This document shows positions 8,250 to 16,278 of a DNA stretch of 53,567 nt, piece by piece. Location of the stretch: assembly GCA_027486035.1 (NCBI GenBank), contig JAIXPX010000046.1, positions 1 to 53,567 on the forward strand, written 5' to 3'. Made by a program: the position numbers and the translations under genes. The notes beneath the pieces are model-generated. The model made no database searches. It was not told the DNA's origin and was given only the letters and a program-made list of their open reading frames with translations. The stretch is from Erythrobacteraceae bacterium (GTDB lineage: Bacteria > Pseudomonadota > Alphaproteobacteria > Sphingomonadales > Sphingomonadaceae). Each line of letters starts with the position of its first letter. Position 1 is the first letter of the stretch.

Positions 8250-9811
8250 GGCCTGAACTCCTCGTCCAATTGCGCCTGCAAGGCAGCGCGGTCGATCTTG
8301 CCATTGGGGTTCAAGGGCATGGCCGCACGCCAGTGGATGGCTTGCGGCTGCATGAAATTGGGCAGATCGCGCTGGAGCCGCCTTGCCAGTTCCTCGCCCT
8401 GCCGTTCCTCGCCGCGCACCACCAGGTGCACCGCCTGCCCGAGCCGCGGATGGGCCACCCCGAGCGCCGCCGCTTCGGCAACAAGCCCGGTGGCAAGCGC
8501 TGCCTCCTCGATCTCCTGCGGGGAAATGCGGTTGCCCGCGGACTTGATCATCGCGTCGCGCCGACCGGCGAAGTAGAGCAGGCCATCGGCCTCGCGCCGC
8601 ACCCTGTCGCCCGACCACACGGCGGTGCCCCCATAGGTCGAAGCATCGGGCGCGGGGCGGAAGCGTTCGGCGGTGCGCCCGGCATCGAGCCAATAGCCTT
8701 GCGCGACCAGCGGCCCGCAATGGACCAGCTCGCCCTCCTCGCCGTGGGCCGCGACCTCTCCGGCATCATTGATGACGAGGATCTCGGCAAAGGGAATGGC
8801 GCGGCCCATCGCGGTGGGGTGCGCATCGACCAGTGCCGGATCGAGGAAGGTCGAGCGGAAGGCTTCGGTCAGGCCATACATCGGGAACAGGCGCGCTGCG
8901 GGGAACAGGCCGCGCAATTGGCGCACCAGATCGGCGGTCAAGGCTCCGCCGCTGTTGGTGAGGCGCCTGAGGGGCGCACGGGCCGCGTCGGGCCACCCGG
9001 CTTCGACCAGCTGCACCCACAGCGGCGGCACGGCGGCCAGCGTCGTGATGCCGTGGGCGGCGCAGGCCTTGGCGACATCCTTGGGGAACAGGAAGTCGAG
9101 CGGGACAACGCTTCCCCCCGCGTACCATGTGCTGAGCAGCTGGTTCTGCCCGTAGTCGAAGGACAGCGGCAGCACGGCGAGGGTCACATCGTCCTCCGCC
9201 ATCCCGAGGTAATGGGCAACGCTCACCGCGCCGAGCCACATATTGGCATGGCTCAGCATCACGCCCTTGGGGCGGCCGGTGGAGCCCGAGGTGTAGAGGA
9301 TCGCGGCCAGATCCTGCGGATCGGCCTGCGAGGGGCCGAGCGCCTGCCCCAGGTCTGCTGCCGCCGCCAGCGCCGCGTTTTCCTCGCGGGCGTGGCAGCC
9401 ATCGGGCAGGTCGCCCGGCTCGAGCGAGGCAAGCCGCGAGGCGGTGCCGATGACAAGGCTTGTGCCGCTATCGGCGAGGATATGGGCGGCCTGGGCGCGC
9501 TTGAGCAGCGGGTTGATCGGCACATGCACCAGCCCTGCCCGCGCGGCGGCGAGCGGCATCAGACAGGTGAGCTCGCCCTTGGCCGCCCAGCTCGCCACCC
9601 GCGCGCCCTTGTGCGGCACGCTCGCGGCAAGCCATCCGGCCAGCAGGGCGACCCGCTCGCGCAGGGCCTCGTGGGTCAACGTGCCGTTGCGCAGCACCAG
9701 CGCCGGCCGCGCCCCGTGGCCGCTCTCCCCCGCCCGTTCAGCGAGATGATCTAGCGGACGGGCCACAGGCTCCGGCAGCGGTTCGGGCAGGATCGGGGAC
9801 AGGGGCGGCAT
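8246..9811 (-). CDS. AMP-forming acyl-CoA ligase, exosortase A system-associated
   Basis: A 521-residue ANL-superfamily adenylating enzyme. The P-loop-like motif is AILYTSGSTGRPKGVMLSHA at about 175-194. The downstream motifs are YGLTEAFRSTFLDP and SGDRVRREADGLLYFAGRRD, with the catalytic lysine near the C terminus in PLNPNGKIDRAAL. The ATG (MPPLSPILPE) was chosen because similarity to the family begins there; the frame stays open upstream without coding character. With the decarboxylase downstream (ATGA overlap) and the acyl carrier protein diverging 157 bp away, it forms a small activation module: the ligase adenylates a carboxylic acid and may load it on CoA or on the carrier. This subfamily (TIGR03098 type) marks exosortase A loci. 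Confidence 0.92.
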   Translation of the reverse strand: MPPLSPILPEPLPEPVARPLDHLAERAGESGHGARPALVLRNGTLTHEALRERVALLAGWLAASVPHKGARVASWAAKGELTCLMPLAAARAGLVHVPINPLLKRAQAAHILADSGTSLVIGTASRLASLEPGDLPDGCHAREENAALAAAADLGQALGPSQADPQDLAAILYTSGSTGRPKGVMLSHANMWLGAVSVAHYLGMAEDDVTLAVLPLSFDYGQNQLLSTWYAGGSVVPLDFLFPKDVAKACAAHGITTLAAVPPLWVQLVEAGWPDAARAPLRRLTNSGGALTADLVRQLRGLFPAARLFPMYGLTEAFRSTFLDPALVDAHPTAMGRAIPFAEILVINDAGEVAAHGEEGELVHCGPLVAQGYWLDAGRTAERFRPAPDASTYGGTAVWSGDRVRREADGLLYFAGRRDAMIKSAGNRISPQEIEEAALATGLVAEAAALGVAHPRLGQAVHLVVRGEERQGEELARRLQRDLPNFMQPQAIHWRAAMPLNPNGKIDRAALQAQLDEEFRP

Positions 9812-9968
9812 TGCTGGCGGAGGGTCTTTCGAGGTGCGAGCCGCCGTATCACGGCAGCGGGCGGCGCTGGCAAGCCCCTCTCGCCCTCCGGGGCCGCGCT
9901 CGGGCAATGCTTGCACCTGCGCCCGCGCATGGCTAAGCCCCGCCGCCACGTCGCCAGACAGGGACACT

Positions 9969-10286
9969 ATGAGGCCGATGACCACATTCTCGCATCCGGG
10001 GCCCGCTGCGGGCGATGCCGCTCCCGAGGCGGCAATCGATCGCGAACTCAGGGGCTTGATCGCCGATGTGCTGGGCCTCGATGCCGGGCAGGTCGCGGCG
10101 TTCGAGGCGGATTCGGGGCTCTTCGGCCACCTGCCGGAGCTGGATTCGATGGCGGTCGCGGGGCTGCTTACCGAAATGGAGGACCGGCTCGGGATCGTCA
10201 TCGAGGATGATGATGTCGATGGCGCGATGCTCGAGACCTATGGCAGCCTGCTGGCCTTTGCTGAGGCCAAGATCGCGGCCCGCTAG
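9969..10286 (+). CDS. Acyl carrier protein (phosphopantetheine carrier)
   Basis: A 105-residue carrier protein. The phosphopantetheine attachment serine lies in LPELDSMAVAGLL at about 56-68, matching the DSM/DSL motif. The acidic helices LLTEMEDRLGIVIEDDDVDG follow the normal ACP pattern. The start at 9969 (MRPMTTF) is favoured by CAGGGAC six bases upstream; a second ATG at 9978 is possible. It is divergent from the ligase/decarboxylase pair and probably carries the acyl group activated by that ligase. It is distinct from the housekeeping AcpP, being longer at the N terminus and sited away from fatty-acid genes. The first parS composite lies just downstream. Confidence 0.88.
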   Translation: MRPMTTFSHPGPAAGDAAPEAAIDRELRGLIADVLGLDAGQVAAFEADSGLFGHLPELDSMAVAGLLTEMEDRLGIVIEDDDVDGAMLETYGSLLAFAEAKIAAR

Positions 10287-10290
10287 GTCC

Positions 10291-10344
10291 GTCCAGACCC
10301 CCGGCAGGCGCATCCAGCCCCCTTTTAGACCCCTTCCAGACAGG
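10291..10344 (+). repeat. 11-bp iteron-like repeats beside parS site 1
   Basis: Four 11-mers: GTCCAGACCCC (10291-10301), then after a 10-bp spacer ATCCAGCCCCC (10312-10322), TTTTAGACCCC (10323-10333) and TTCCAGACAGG (10334-10344). The last three are directly adjacent, so the period is about one helical turn. The block ends 12 bp before the parS palindrome. Similar blocks sit beside the other two parS sites of this window. Confidence 0.7.
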
Positions 10345-10356
10345 CTCTGCGCCCCG

Positions 10357-10372
10357 TGTTTCACGTGAAACA
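10357..10372. other. parS centromere site 1 (perfect)
   Basis: TGTTTCACGTGAAACA is the consensus ParB-binding palindrome. Here it extends to a 20-bp perfect palindrome (10355-10374). It lies between the ACP gene and the convergent RNA methyltransferase gene, with its 11-bp repeat block on the left. Confidence 0.9.
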
Positions 10373-10384
10373 CGCTCGCGCGGC

Positions 10385-11581
10385 TTACCGCTCGAACAGG
10401 CTGATGAGCTCGACATGGGTGGACCAGCGGAACTGGCCGACCGGGCGCAGTTTCGCGAGCCGGAAGCCCGCCTGTGCCAAGACCGCCGCATCGCGCGCCC
10501 AGCTTGAAGGGTTGCAGCTGACATAGACCACCCGGGGCACCGTAGAGCCTGCAATTTCAGCCACCTGCGCCCGTGCGCCCGCCCGCGGCGGATCAAGCAG
10601 CACGGCGTCGAAGCGGTTCAGTTCCTCGGGCTGGAGGGGCGAGCGGAACAGGTCGCGGTGGAGCGCCAGCACCTGCCCCCCGGCGCGCGCACCGGCCGCC
10701 TTGCAGGCGAGATGCGCGGCCCGCTCGGCCTCGACGGCAAGCACCTTCCTCCCGTCCCTCAGAGCAAAGGCAAAGGTGCCGAGCCCGGCAAACAGGTCGG
10801 CCACCAAGCCCGCTCCCGCCAGCAATGCGACCGCATCGGCAGCCATGCGGCTCTCGGCATCATGGGTCGCCTGGAGGAATGCGCCGGGCGGCAATCCAAC
10901 CGGAAACCCGGCCAGCGTCACCGTCACCGGCTCGGGCTCCCACAGCGTCTCGGGCCCATAGCCCTGATCGATGGTCAGCCGCGCCAGCCCCAGATCCCGC
11001 GCGAAATCGAGCGCCGCCTCGGTGGGCCCGAGACCCTCGAGCGGGAAGTGCACAAGGTTCGCCTCGACCCCCTGATCGGCGCGCGTCAGGTCGATCCCGA
11101 CCATCGCCTTGGGGCCCCATGCCGCGACAAAGGCGCGCAAGGGGCCGATCAGCGCGGCAAGCTGTGGATGCAGCACCGGGCACTCGGCCAGGTCGACGAT
11201 CCGGTGCGCCCCGCCCTCGCGGTAGCCGAGCACCGCGCCCCTGGCGGTGCGCAATCCGTGGAGCCCCGCACGGCGGCGGCTGTGCGGCGGCGAGAGATGG
11301 ACGGGAAGCAGCTCGGCAGGCTCCAGCCCCTGCCCGCGCGCGGCAAAGACCACCCTGCCCTCGACGAAGCCGGCCAGCGCCGTGTCGTCGGCGTGCTGGA
11401 GCTGGCACCCGCCGCAGGAGGCGAAATGGCGGCACGGGGGCACCGCATGGTGCGCGCCGGGGGTGACCGCGCCCTCGGCGTCTACCATGTCGCCCGGCAC
11501 TGCGCCCGCGACATGGCGGCCCGAGGCGGTCACGCCGTCGCCCTTGGCGGCGAGGCGGATGATGGGTTCGCAAAGGCTCAC
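10385..11581 (-). CDS. TrmA/RlmD-family RNA (uracil-5) methyltransferase
   Basis: A 398-residue class I RNA methyltransferase of the COG2265 group that makes 5-methyluridine in rRNA or tRNA. The N-terminal IIRLAAKGDGVTASGRHVAG is a short TRAM-like domain. The [4Fe-4S] cysteines are in CRHFASCGGCQLQH (about 53-66) and CPVLHP (about 140). The SAM motif is VADLFAGLGTFAFAL (about 258-272), the DPPR motif is LLDPPRAGAR, and the catalytic cysteine is in VVYVSCNPSSWARD. The start is GTG, overlapping the nnr stop as GTGA, so it is coupled to the gene before it. Whether it modifies 23S rRNA U1939 (RlmD), another 23S site or tRNA cannot be decided from sequence alone. Confidence 0.92.
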   Translation of the reverse strand: MSLCEPIIRLAAKGDGVTASGRHVAGAVPGDMVDAEGAVTPGAHHAVPPCRHFASCGGCQLQHADDTALAGFVEGRVVFAARGQGLEPAELLPVHLSPPHSRRRAGLHGLRTARGAVLGYREGGAHRIVDLAECPVLHPQLAALIGPLRAFVAAWGPKAMVGIDLTRADQGVEANLVHFPLEGLGPTEAALDFARDLGLARLTIDQGYGPETLWEPEPVTVTLAGFPVGLPPGAFLQATHDAESRMAADAVALLAGAGLVADLFAGLGTFAFALRDGRKVLAVEAERAAHLACKAAGARAGGQVLALHRDLFRSPLQPEELNRFDAVLLDPPRAGARAQVAEIAGSTVPRVVYVSCNPSSWARDAAVLAQAGFRLAKLRPVGQFRWSTHVELISLFER

Positions 11582-12969
11582 AGCGCCGCCGCTAGCGCGT
11601 CCGCCACCCTTTCGGCAAGCTGCGATGGGGTAAATGCCGGCCCCGCGCGCCGCGCCGCCTCGCCATGGAGCCACAGCGCTTGGCAACCGGCGGTGAAGGG
11701 ATCGGCACCGGTTGCCATGCGGCTCGCGGCGATCCCCGCAAGAACGTCGCCGGTTCCCGCGACCGAGAGCCAGCTCGGCGCGGGCGTGCCGAGCGCGAGC
11801 CGCCCGTCGGGCGCGGCGACGAGGCTGTCCGGCCCCTTCGCCAGCACCACCATGCCGCTTGCCTTCGCCAGCGCCATCGCGCGTTCCCGGCGGCTCTCTC
11901 CCGAGAGGCCAAAGCTGCGGCACAGGGTCTCCAGCTCGCCATCGTGCGGGGTTGCGAGCACGGTAATCGCGCGCGCAAGCATCGCTGGATCGAGCAGCAT
12001 CAGCGCGTCGGCATCGAGCACCAGCGACGGGGCCTGGCGCAGTGCCTCGGCAAGCCTCGCCTGCGCCGCCGCATCGCGCCCGAGCCCGGGACCGACCAGC
12101 ACCGCCCAGAAGCGCGGATCGGCCAGCGCCTCCCCGAGGGGCGCGGTGTCGGTCACGATATCGGGCGGCGTGCGCGGGTCGGCCTTGGGGGCGAGGAGCT
12201 TCACATAGCCCGCCCCCGCGCGCTGGGCGGCCGCGGCGGCGAGCAGCCCCGCTCCCGGCATGGCCCCGCCGACAACGCCGAGCAGGCCCCGGCGATACTT
12301 GTGACTCTCCGCCTCGGGCGCAGCGATGCGCGGGCGTCCGGCAAGCTGCGCCGCGCCTTCCACCCCCCCGATGCCGATCGGGACGAGCCGCATCTGCCCC
12401 ATCAGGGCACGCCCCGGCAGGCTCCAATGCGCGAACTTCCACGCGCCGAGTGCCAGCGTGAGGTCAAAGGCCGGAAGCCCGTCATTCAACACCGCACCGC
12501 TGTCTGTCGCTACGCCCGAGGGCAGATCGACCGCGATACGGTAACGGTGCCGCGCGGCCAGATCGCACAGCAGCGCCGCGTGATCGTGGGACAGGGGCCG
12601 CACAAGCCCGGAGCCGAACAGGCAATCGACCAAAACGTCGCCCGCCGCGTCCTTGCCGGTCTGCGCCACCGACCCGCCCCAGCGCGCTCTGGCAGCCTTG
12701 GCAGCTTCGGTCTTGGGTTCGAGCGGCGCGATCACGCTCACCGCCTTGCCCGCCTCGCGCAAGACCCGCGCGATCACATAGCCATCGCCGCCATTATTGC
12801 CCGGCCCGCACAGCACCGTCACCGCACGGCCCGCCGCGACGCGCCGGATCCACTCCGCCGCGCCTCCGGCGGCGATCTCCATCAACGCCGAGACGCTCGT
12901 CCCCGCATCGAACAGCGCCTGTTCGGCGGCGCGCATCTGCGCGGCAGTGAGGACCTGCGTGAGGCTCAC
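11578..12969 (-). CDS. nnr: Bifunctional NAD(P)H-hydrate epimerase/dehydratase
   Basis: A 463-residue fusion that repairs damaged NADHX/NADPHX. The N-terminal YjeF_N epimerase domain (about 1-210) carries VTVLCGPGNNGGDGYVIARV (about 50-69) and the catalytic aspartate in YRIAVDLPSGVATDSG. The C-terminal ADP-dependent dehydratase domain (about 225-463) of the ribokinase-like YjeF_C family shows KYRRGLLGVVGG, VLVGPGLGRD, TPHDGELETLC and SVAGTGDVLAGIAAS, the nucleotide-binding and catalytic loop. The length is normal for the fused form. It starts 18 nt after ilvD and its stop overlaps the next GTG, so it lies inside a long minus-strand operon. Expression is probably constitutive. Confidence 0.95.
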   Translation of the reverse strand: MSLTQVLTAAQMRAAEQALFDAGTSVSALMEIAAGGAAEWIRRVAAGRAVTVLCGPGNNGGDGYVIARVLREAGKAVSVIAPLEPKTEAAKAARARWGGSVAQTGKDAAGDVLVDCLFGSGLVRPLSHDHAALLCDLAARHRYRIAVDLPSGVATDSGAVLNDGLPAFDLTLALGAWKFAHWSLPGRALMGQMRLVPIGIGGVEGAAQLAGRPRIAAPEAESHKYRRGLLGVVGGAMPGAGLLAAAAAQRAGAGYVKLLAPKADPRTPPDIVTDTAPLGEALADPRFWAVLVGPGLGRDAAAQARLAEALRQAPSLVLDADALMLLDPAMLARAITVLATPHDGELETLCRSFGLSGESRRERAMALAKASGMVVLAKGPDSLVAAPDGRLALGTPAPSWLSVAGTGDVLAGIAASRMATGADPFTAGCQALWLHGEAARRAGPAFTPSQLAERVADALAAAL

Positions 12970-12987
12970 GCGGCGCTCGCCCGGGTG

Positions 12988-14709
12988 TCAGATGTCGGCG
13001 AACACATGGGTCTCCGCCTTGGCGCCCGGATGGGTGATCGCCCCGTAGCGCGCCTTGCCGACGACCTGTTGGTAGCGCCACAGGGCGCCCGACTGATAGT
13101 CGTTGGTGCGTGGGCGCCACCTGGCGCGGCGCTCGGCCAGCACATCCTCGGCCACTTCGAGGTCGATGGTACCCGCGACGGCATCGATGGTGATGATGTC
13201 CCCGTCCTCGACCAGCGCGATCGGGCCGCAATCGGCCGCCTCGGGGCCGACATGGCCGATGCAGAAGCCGCGCGTTGCGCCCGAGAAGCGCCCATCGGTG
13301 ATCAGCGCGACCTTCTCGCCCATGCCGAGCCCATAGAGCGCGGCGGTGGTGGAGAGCATCTCGCGCATCCCGGGGCCGCCCTTGGGCCCTTCGTAGCGGA
13401 TGACGATCACGCAGCCTTCGGCAATGTCGCGGCTTTCGACGGCGGCGAAGGCGTCCTCCTCGCAGTCGAAGACCCGCGCAGGGCCGGAGAATTGCAAGCG
13501 CGCCATCCCGGCGACCTTCACGATCGCGCCATCGGGCGCAAGCGAGCCCCTGAGGCCGACGACCCCGCCGGTAGGCGTGATCGGGGTCTTCACGTCGTAG
13601 AACACCTTCTGGTCGGGGTTCCAGGTGATCTCTTCCAGATTCTCGCCGATGGTCTTGCCGGTGACGGTGATCGGGTTGGGATCAATGAACCCGCCATCGA
13701 GCAGCGTCTTCATCGCCATGTAAACGCCGCCCGCCTCGTGCATGTCCTTGGCGACATACTTGCCGCCGGGCTTGAGGTCCGCAATGTAAGGTGTTGATTT
13801 GAAGACTTCGGCGACGTCGAAGAGGTCGAAGTCGATGCCGCATTCATTGGCCATCGCGGGCAGGTGCAATGCGGCGTTGGTCGAGCCGCCGGTCGCCGCG
13901 ACCACGCGGGCGGCGTTCATGAAGGCCTCGCGGGTGCAAATGTCGCGCGGGCGCAGGTTGCGGGCGACGAGCGCCATGACCTGGCGGCCCGCGGCGACCG
14001 CGATATCATCACGCGATCTATAAGGAGCGGGTGCCATGTTGCTGTTTGGCAAAGACAATCCGATTGCCTCGCCGACGCAGGCCATGGTGTTGGCGGTGAA
14101 CTGGCCGCCGCAGGCGCCGTGCCCCGGGCAGGCGACCTTTTCGAGCGCGATGAGCTCGGTCAGCGGGCAGTTTCCGGCGGCAAACTGTCCCACCGCCTCG
14201 AACACATCGACCACGGTGACGTCATTGCCGCGGTGGGTGCCGGGGAGGATCGAGCCGCCATAAACGAAGATCGAGGGCACGTTGAGGCGGAGCATCGCCA
14301 TCATCATGCCGGGCAGGCTCTTGTCGCAGCCCGCAAAGCCGACAAGCGCATCATAACAATGGCCTCGCACGGAAACCTCAACCGAATCCGCGATGATTTC
14401 GCGGCTGATCAGCGAGGACTTCATGCCCTGATGGCCCATCGCGATCCCGTCGGTGACGGTGATGGTGTTGAAGCGTCGCGGCGTCCCGCCACCCGCGATC
14501 ACGCCCTCGCGGCAGATATCGGCCTGGGCGTTCAAGGTGGTATTGCACGGGGCCGAGTCGTTGCCCGCGCTGACCACGCCGACGAAGGGCTGCGCGATCT
14601 CTTCTTCGGTCATGCCCATGGCGTAGTAGTAGGAGCGGTGCGGGGCGCGCTCCGGCCCGACCGAGACGTGGCGGCTGGGGAGCTTCGACTTGTCAAACTT
14701 CTGCGACAT
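12988..14709 (-). CDS. ilvD: Dihydroxy-acid dehydratase
   Basis: A 573-residue Fe-S enzyme catalysing the third step of valine, leucine and isoleucine synthesis: dehydration of 2,3-dihydroxy-3-methylpentanoate and its homologue. The three cluster cysteines are in NDSAPCNTT (about 55), [11 protein letters not shown] (about 128) and [14 protein letters not shown] (about 200). [16 protein letters not shown] and [19 protein letters not shown] also belong to the IlvD/Edd family; the short GHMG-less form and the total length point to IlvD over Edd. The protein has no added domain. It sits between the N-formylglutamate amidohydrolase (42 bp upstream) and nnr (18 bp downstream). The short upstream gap holds no leader peptide rich in branched-chain codons, so classical attenuation is not apparent. 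Confidence 0.97.
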   Translation of the reverse strand: MSQKFDKSKLPSRHVSVGPERAPHRSYYYAMGMTEEEIAQPFVGVVSAGNDSAPCNTTLNAQADICREGVIAGGGTPRRFNTITVTDGIAMGHQGMKSSLISREIIADSVEVSVRGHCYDALVGFAGCDKSLPGMMMAMLRLNVPSIFVYGGSILPGTHRGNDVTVVDVFEAVGQFAAGNCPLTELIALEKVACPGHGACGGQFTANTMACVGEAIGLSLPNSNMAPAPYRSRDDIAVAAGRQVMALVARNLRPRDICTREAFMNAARVVAATGGSTNAALHLPAMANECGIDFDLFDVAEVFKSTPYIADLKPGGKYVAKDMHEAGGVYMAMKTLLDGGFIDPNPITVTGKTIGENLEEITWNPDQKVFYDVKTPITPTGGVVGLRGSLAPDGAIVKVAGMARLQFSGPARVFDCEEDAFAAVESRDIAEGCVIVIRYEGPKGGPGMREMLSTTAALYGLGMGEKVALITDGRFSGATRGFCIGHVGPEAADCGPIALVEDGDIITIDAVAGTIDLEVAEDVLAERRARWRPRTNDYQSGALWRYQQVVGKARYGAITHPGAKAETHVFADI

Positions 14710-14751
14710 AAGATTTCCCGGTGAAGGCGTTTTGCGTAACGCCCCCTGCCT

Positions 14752-15468
14752 TCAGCGAAGCGCGGACGCAACCCTCTGCACAATATCTGCCAATATTGCG
14801 GCCCAGCGAGAATGCTCGGCGGGGGTCCGGACAAGGTCCTGCCTGAGCTCGATGCCGAGATAGGCGCGCCCCTCGCCTTCGGCATGGCGGTTCATGGTGT
14901 AGTTGAGATCGCGCCCCGAATAGGGGAGATTGTCGCCCACGTTGAAGCCGTGCGCCGCGAGCAGCGGAATGGCGATGCGGGCCGCGCGGTCGTCCTGATT
15001 GTAGAGCACCCCCACCTGCCAGGGCCGCGCGGCGTCCGAGGTTTCGAGCCGCGGGGTGAAGGAGTGGAGCGAGAGGATCAAGGCGGGCTGCGCGGCGGCC
15101 AGCCACTGCTCAAGCGCGCTGTGATAGGGGCGATGGAAGCGGGCCAGGCGCCCTTCCCTGTCTACGCCGACATTGCCCGGGATCGGGTGCCCGTCGCTCG
15201 CAGCGGGGACGAGGCCGGGGGCGCTCTCCTCGCGGTTGAGATCACACACGAGCCGGCTGACGGCGGCGATATGGGCGGGGATGGCATGATCGCGCGAGAG
15301 CAGCCCGGCGATGGCTTCGGTGCCGATGTCGAGCGCGATGTGTTCGTGCAGCAGGTGCGCGGGGATGCCGAGGGCGATGTCCTCGGGCACGGCGTTGGAG
15401 GCATGATCGACGACGCAGACGATGCCGCCCGGTGCGGGGGTTCCGATCTGGCGGAAGACCTCGTTCAC
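14752..15468 (-). CDS. N-formylglutamate amidohydrolase family protein
   Basis: A 238-residue protein of the N-formylglutamate amidohydrolase (HutG-type FGase) family, zinc-dependent deformylases best known from histidine breakdown. Recognisable segments are IVCVVDHASNAVPED (about 17-31), SRLVCDLNREESAPGLVP (about 74-91), NVGVDREGRLARFHRPYHSA and LSLHSFTPRLE. No other hut genes are nearby, so the physiological substrate may be a different formyl or acyl amide. The start is GTG, overlapping the ispE stop as GTGA; in-frame codons extend upstream but lie inside ispE. It is translationally coupled to ispE, which is a curious pairing with no obvious metabolic link. Confidence 0.87.
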   Translation of the reverse strand: MNEVFRQIGTPAPGGIVCVVDHASNAVPEDIALGIPAHLLHEHIALDIGTEAIAGLLSRDHAIPAHIAAVSRLVCDLNREESAPGLVPAASDGHPIPGNVGVDREGRLARFHRPYHSALEQWLAAAQPALILSLHSFTPRLETSDAARPWQVGVLYNQDDRAARIAIPLLAAHGFNVGDNLPYSGRDLNYTMNRHAEGEGRAYLGIELRQDLVRTPAEHSRWAAILADIVQRVASALR

Positions 15469-16268
15469 CGCAGCCGCCCTGCCATCGTCCACCATGCCTT
15501 CGGCATCGCCGCTGCCGCAGCATCGCGGGCCTCGGGGGTGTCGTAGAGCGCAAAGCAGGTCGCGCCCGAGCCGGACATGCGGGCGAGCCATGGCTGGGTG
15601 GTTTCAAGCGCCGCCAGCACCTCGGCGATCATCGGGCACAGGGAAATGGCCGGGGCTTCGAGATCGTTGCGCCCTTCCCTCGCGATTCTGCTCGCCGGGC
15701 CATCGGGAAGCGGCCCGCGATCCTCGCCATCCCACGCCTTGAACACGGGGCCAGTGGAAAGCGGGACGCGCGGGTTGACCAGCAGCACGGGGGTTCCGGC
15801 GAGGTCATCATCGACGCTCTCCTGCTCGGTGCCGGTGCCGAGGCCAATATGGGTGCGGCTGAGGACGCAGGCGGGTACATCGGCCCCGAGCTTGGCGGCA
15901 CGCGCCTGCCAGTCCTCCGGCAAGCCGTGGAGCGCCTCGACCATCCGAAACACCGCCCCCGCATCTGCCGACCCGCCGCCAAGGCCAGCCGCGACGGGGA
16001 GATTCTTCTCCAGCGTAACGCTGAGCCCCTGGGGACGCGGCAAGGTGTTCAGCGCCTTGGAAACGAGGTTGTCGAAGGGATTGTCGAGCACCCCCGCAAA
16101 CTCGCCCAGCGTGGTGACGCTATCTTGCGCCGCCGGCTTCGCGGTCAGGACATCGCCCGCATCGACGAAGGCGAACAGGGTCTCAAGCTCGTGATACCCG
16201 TCCTCCCGCCGCCCGCGAACATGCAGCGCGAGGTTGATCTTGGCGTGGGCGGTTTCGGTGAGGGTCAA
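15465..16268 (-). CDS. ispE: 4-diphosphocytidyl-2-C-methyl-D-erythritol kinase
   Basis: A 267-residue GHMP kinase that phosphorylates CDP-methylerythritol in the non-mevalonate isoprenoid pathway. The N-terminal AKINLALHVRGRREDGYHEL (about 8-27) is the IspE signature with the catalytic lysine. The ATP loop is LPVAAGLGGGSADAGA (about 92-107), and the C-terminal GHMP motif is LARMSGSGATCFALYD. I chose the TTG at 16268 (LTLTETAHAKINL) because it fits the family N-terminus and starts 11 nt after the ETF-QO stop; a longer start would run back into that gene. The start codon is therefore the least certain part. Confidence 0.93.
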   Translation of the reverse strand: MTLTETAHAKINLALHVRGRREDGYHELETLFAFVDAGDVLTAKPAAQDSVTTLGEFAGVLDNPFDNLVSKALNTLPRPQGLSVTLEKNLPVAAGLGGGSADAGAVFRMVEALHGLPEDWQARAAKLGADVPACVLSRTHIGLGTGTEQESVDDDLAGTPVLLVNPRVPLSTGPVFKAWDGEDRGPLPDGPASRIAREGRNDLEAPAISLCPMIAEVLAALETTQPWLARMSGSGATCFALYDTPEARDAAAAAMPKAWWTMAGRLR

Positions 16269-16278
16269 AGCCCTCGCC

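Noticed and set aside
9834..9968. N-terminal extension of the acyl carrier protein
   Set aside because: Residues before MRPMTTF are Arg/Ala/Pro-rich without ACP character, and the AGGGAC ribosome site fits the start at 9969.
9933..10373. Minus-strand frame beginning MFHVKH at the first parS site
   Set aside because: The start is only the translation of the palindrome and the frame runs antisense through the ACP gene.
14710..14751. Small hairpin (GGCGTT/AACGCC) before ilvD as an attenuator
   Set aside because: No leader peptide with Leu/Val/Ile codons, no alternative hairpin and no U tract; 6-bp stems are expected by chance.
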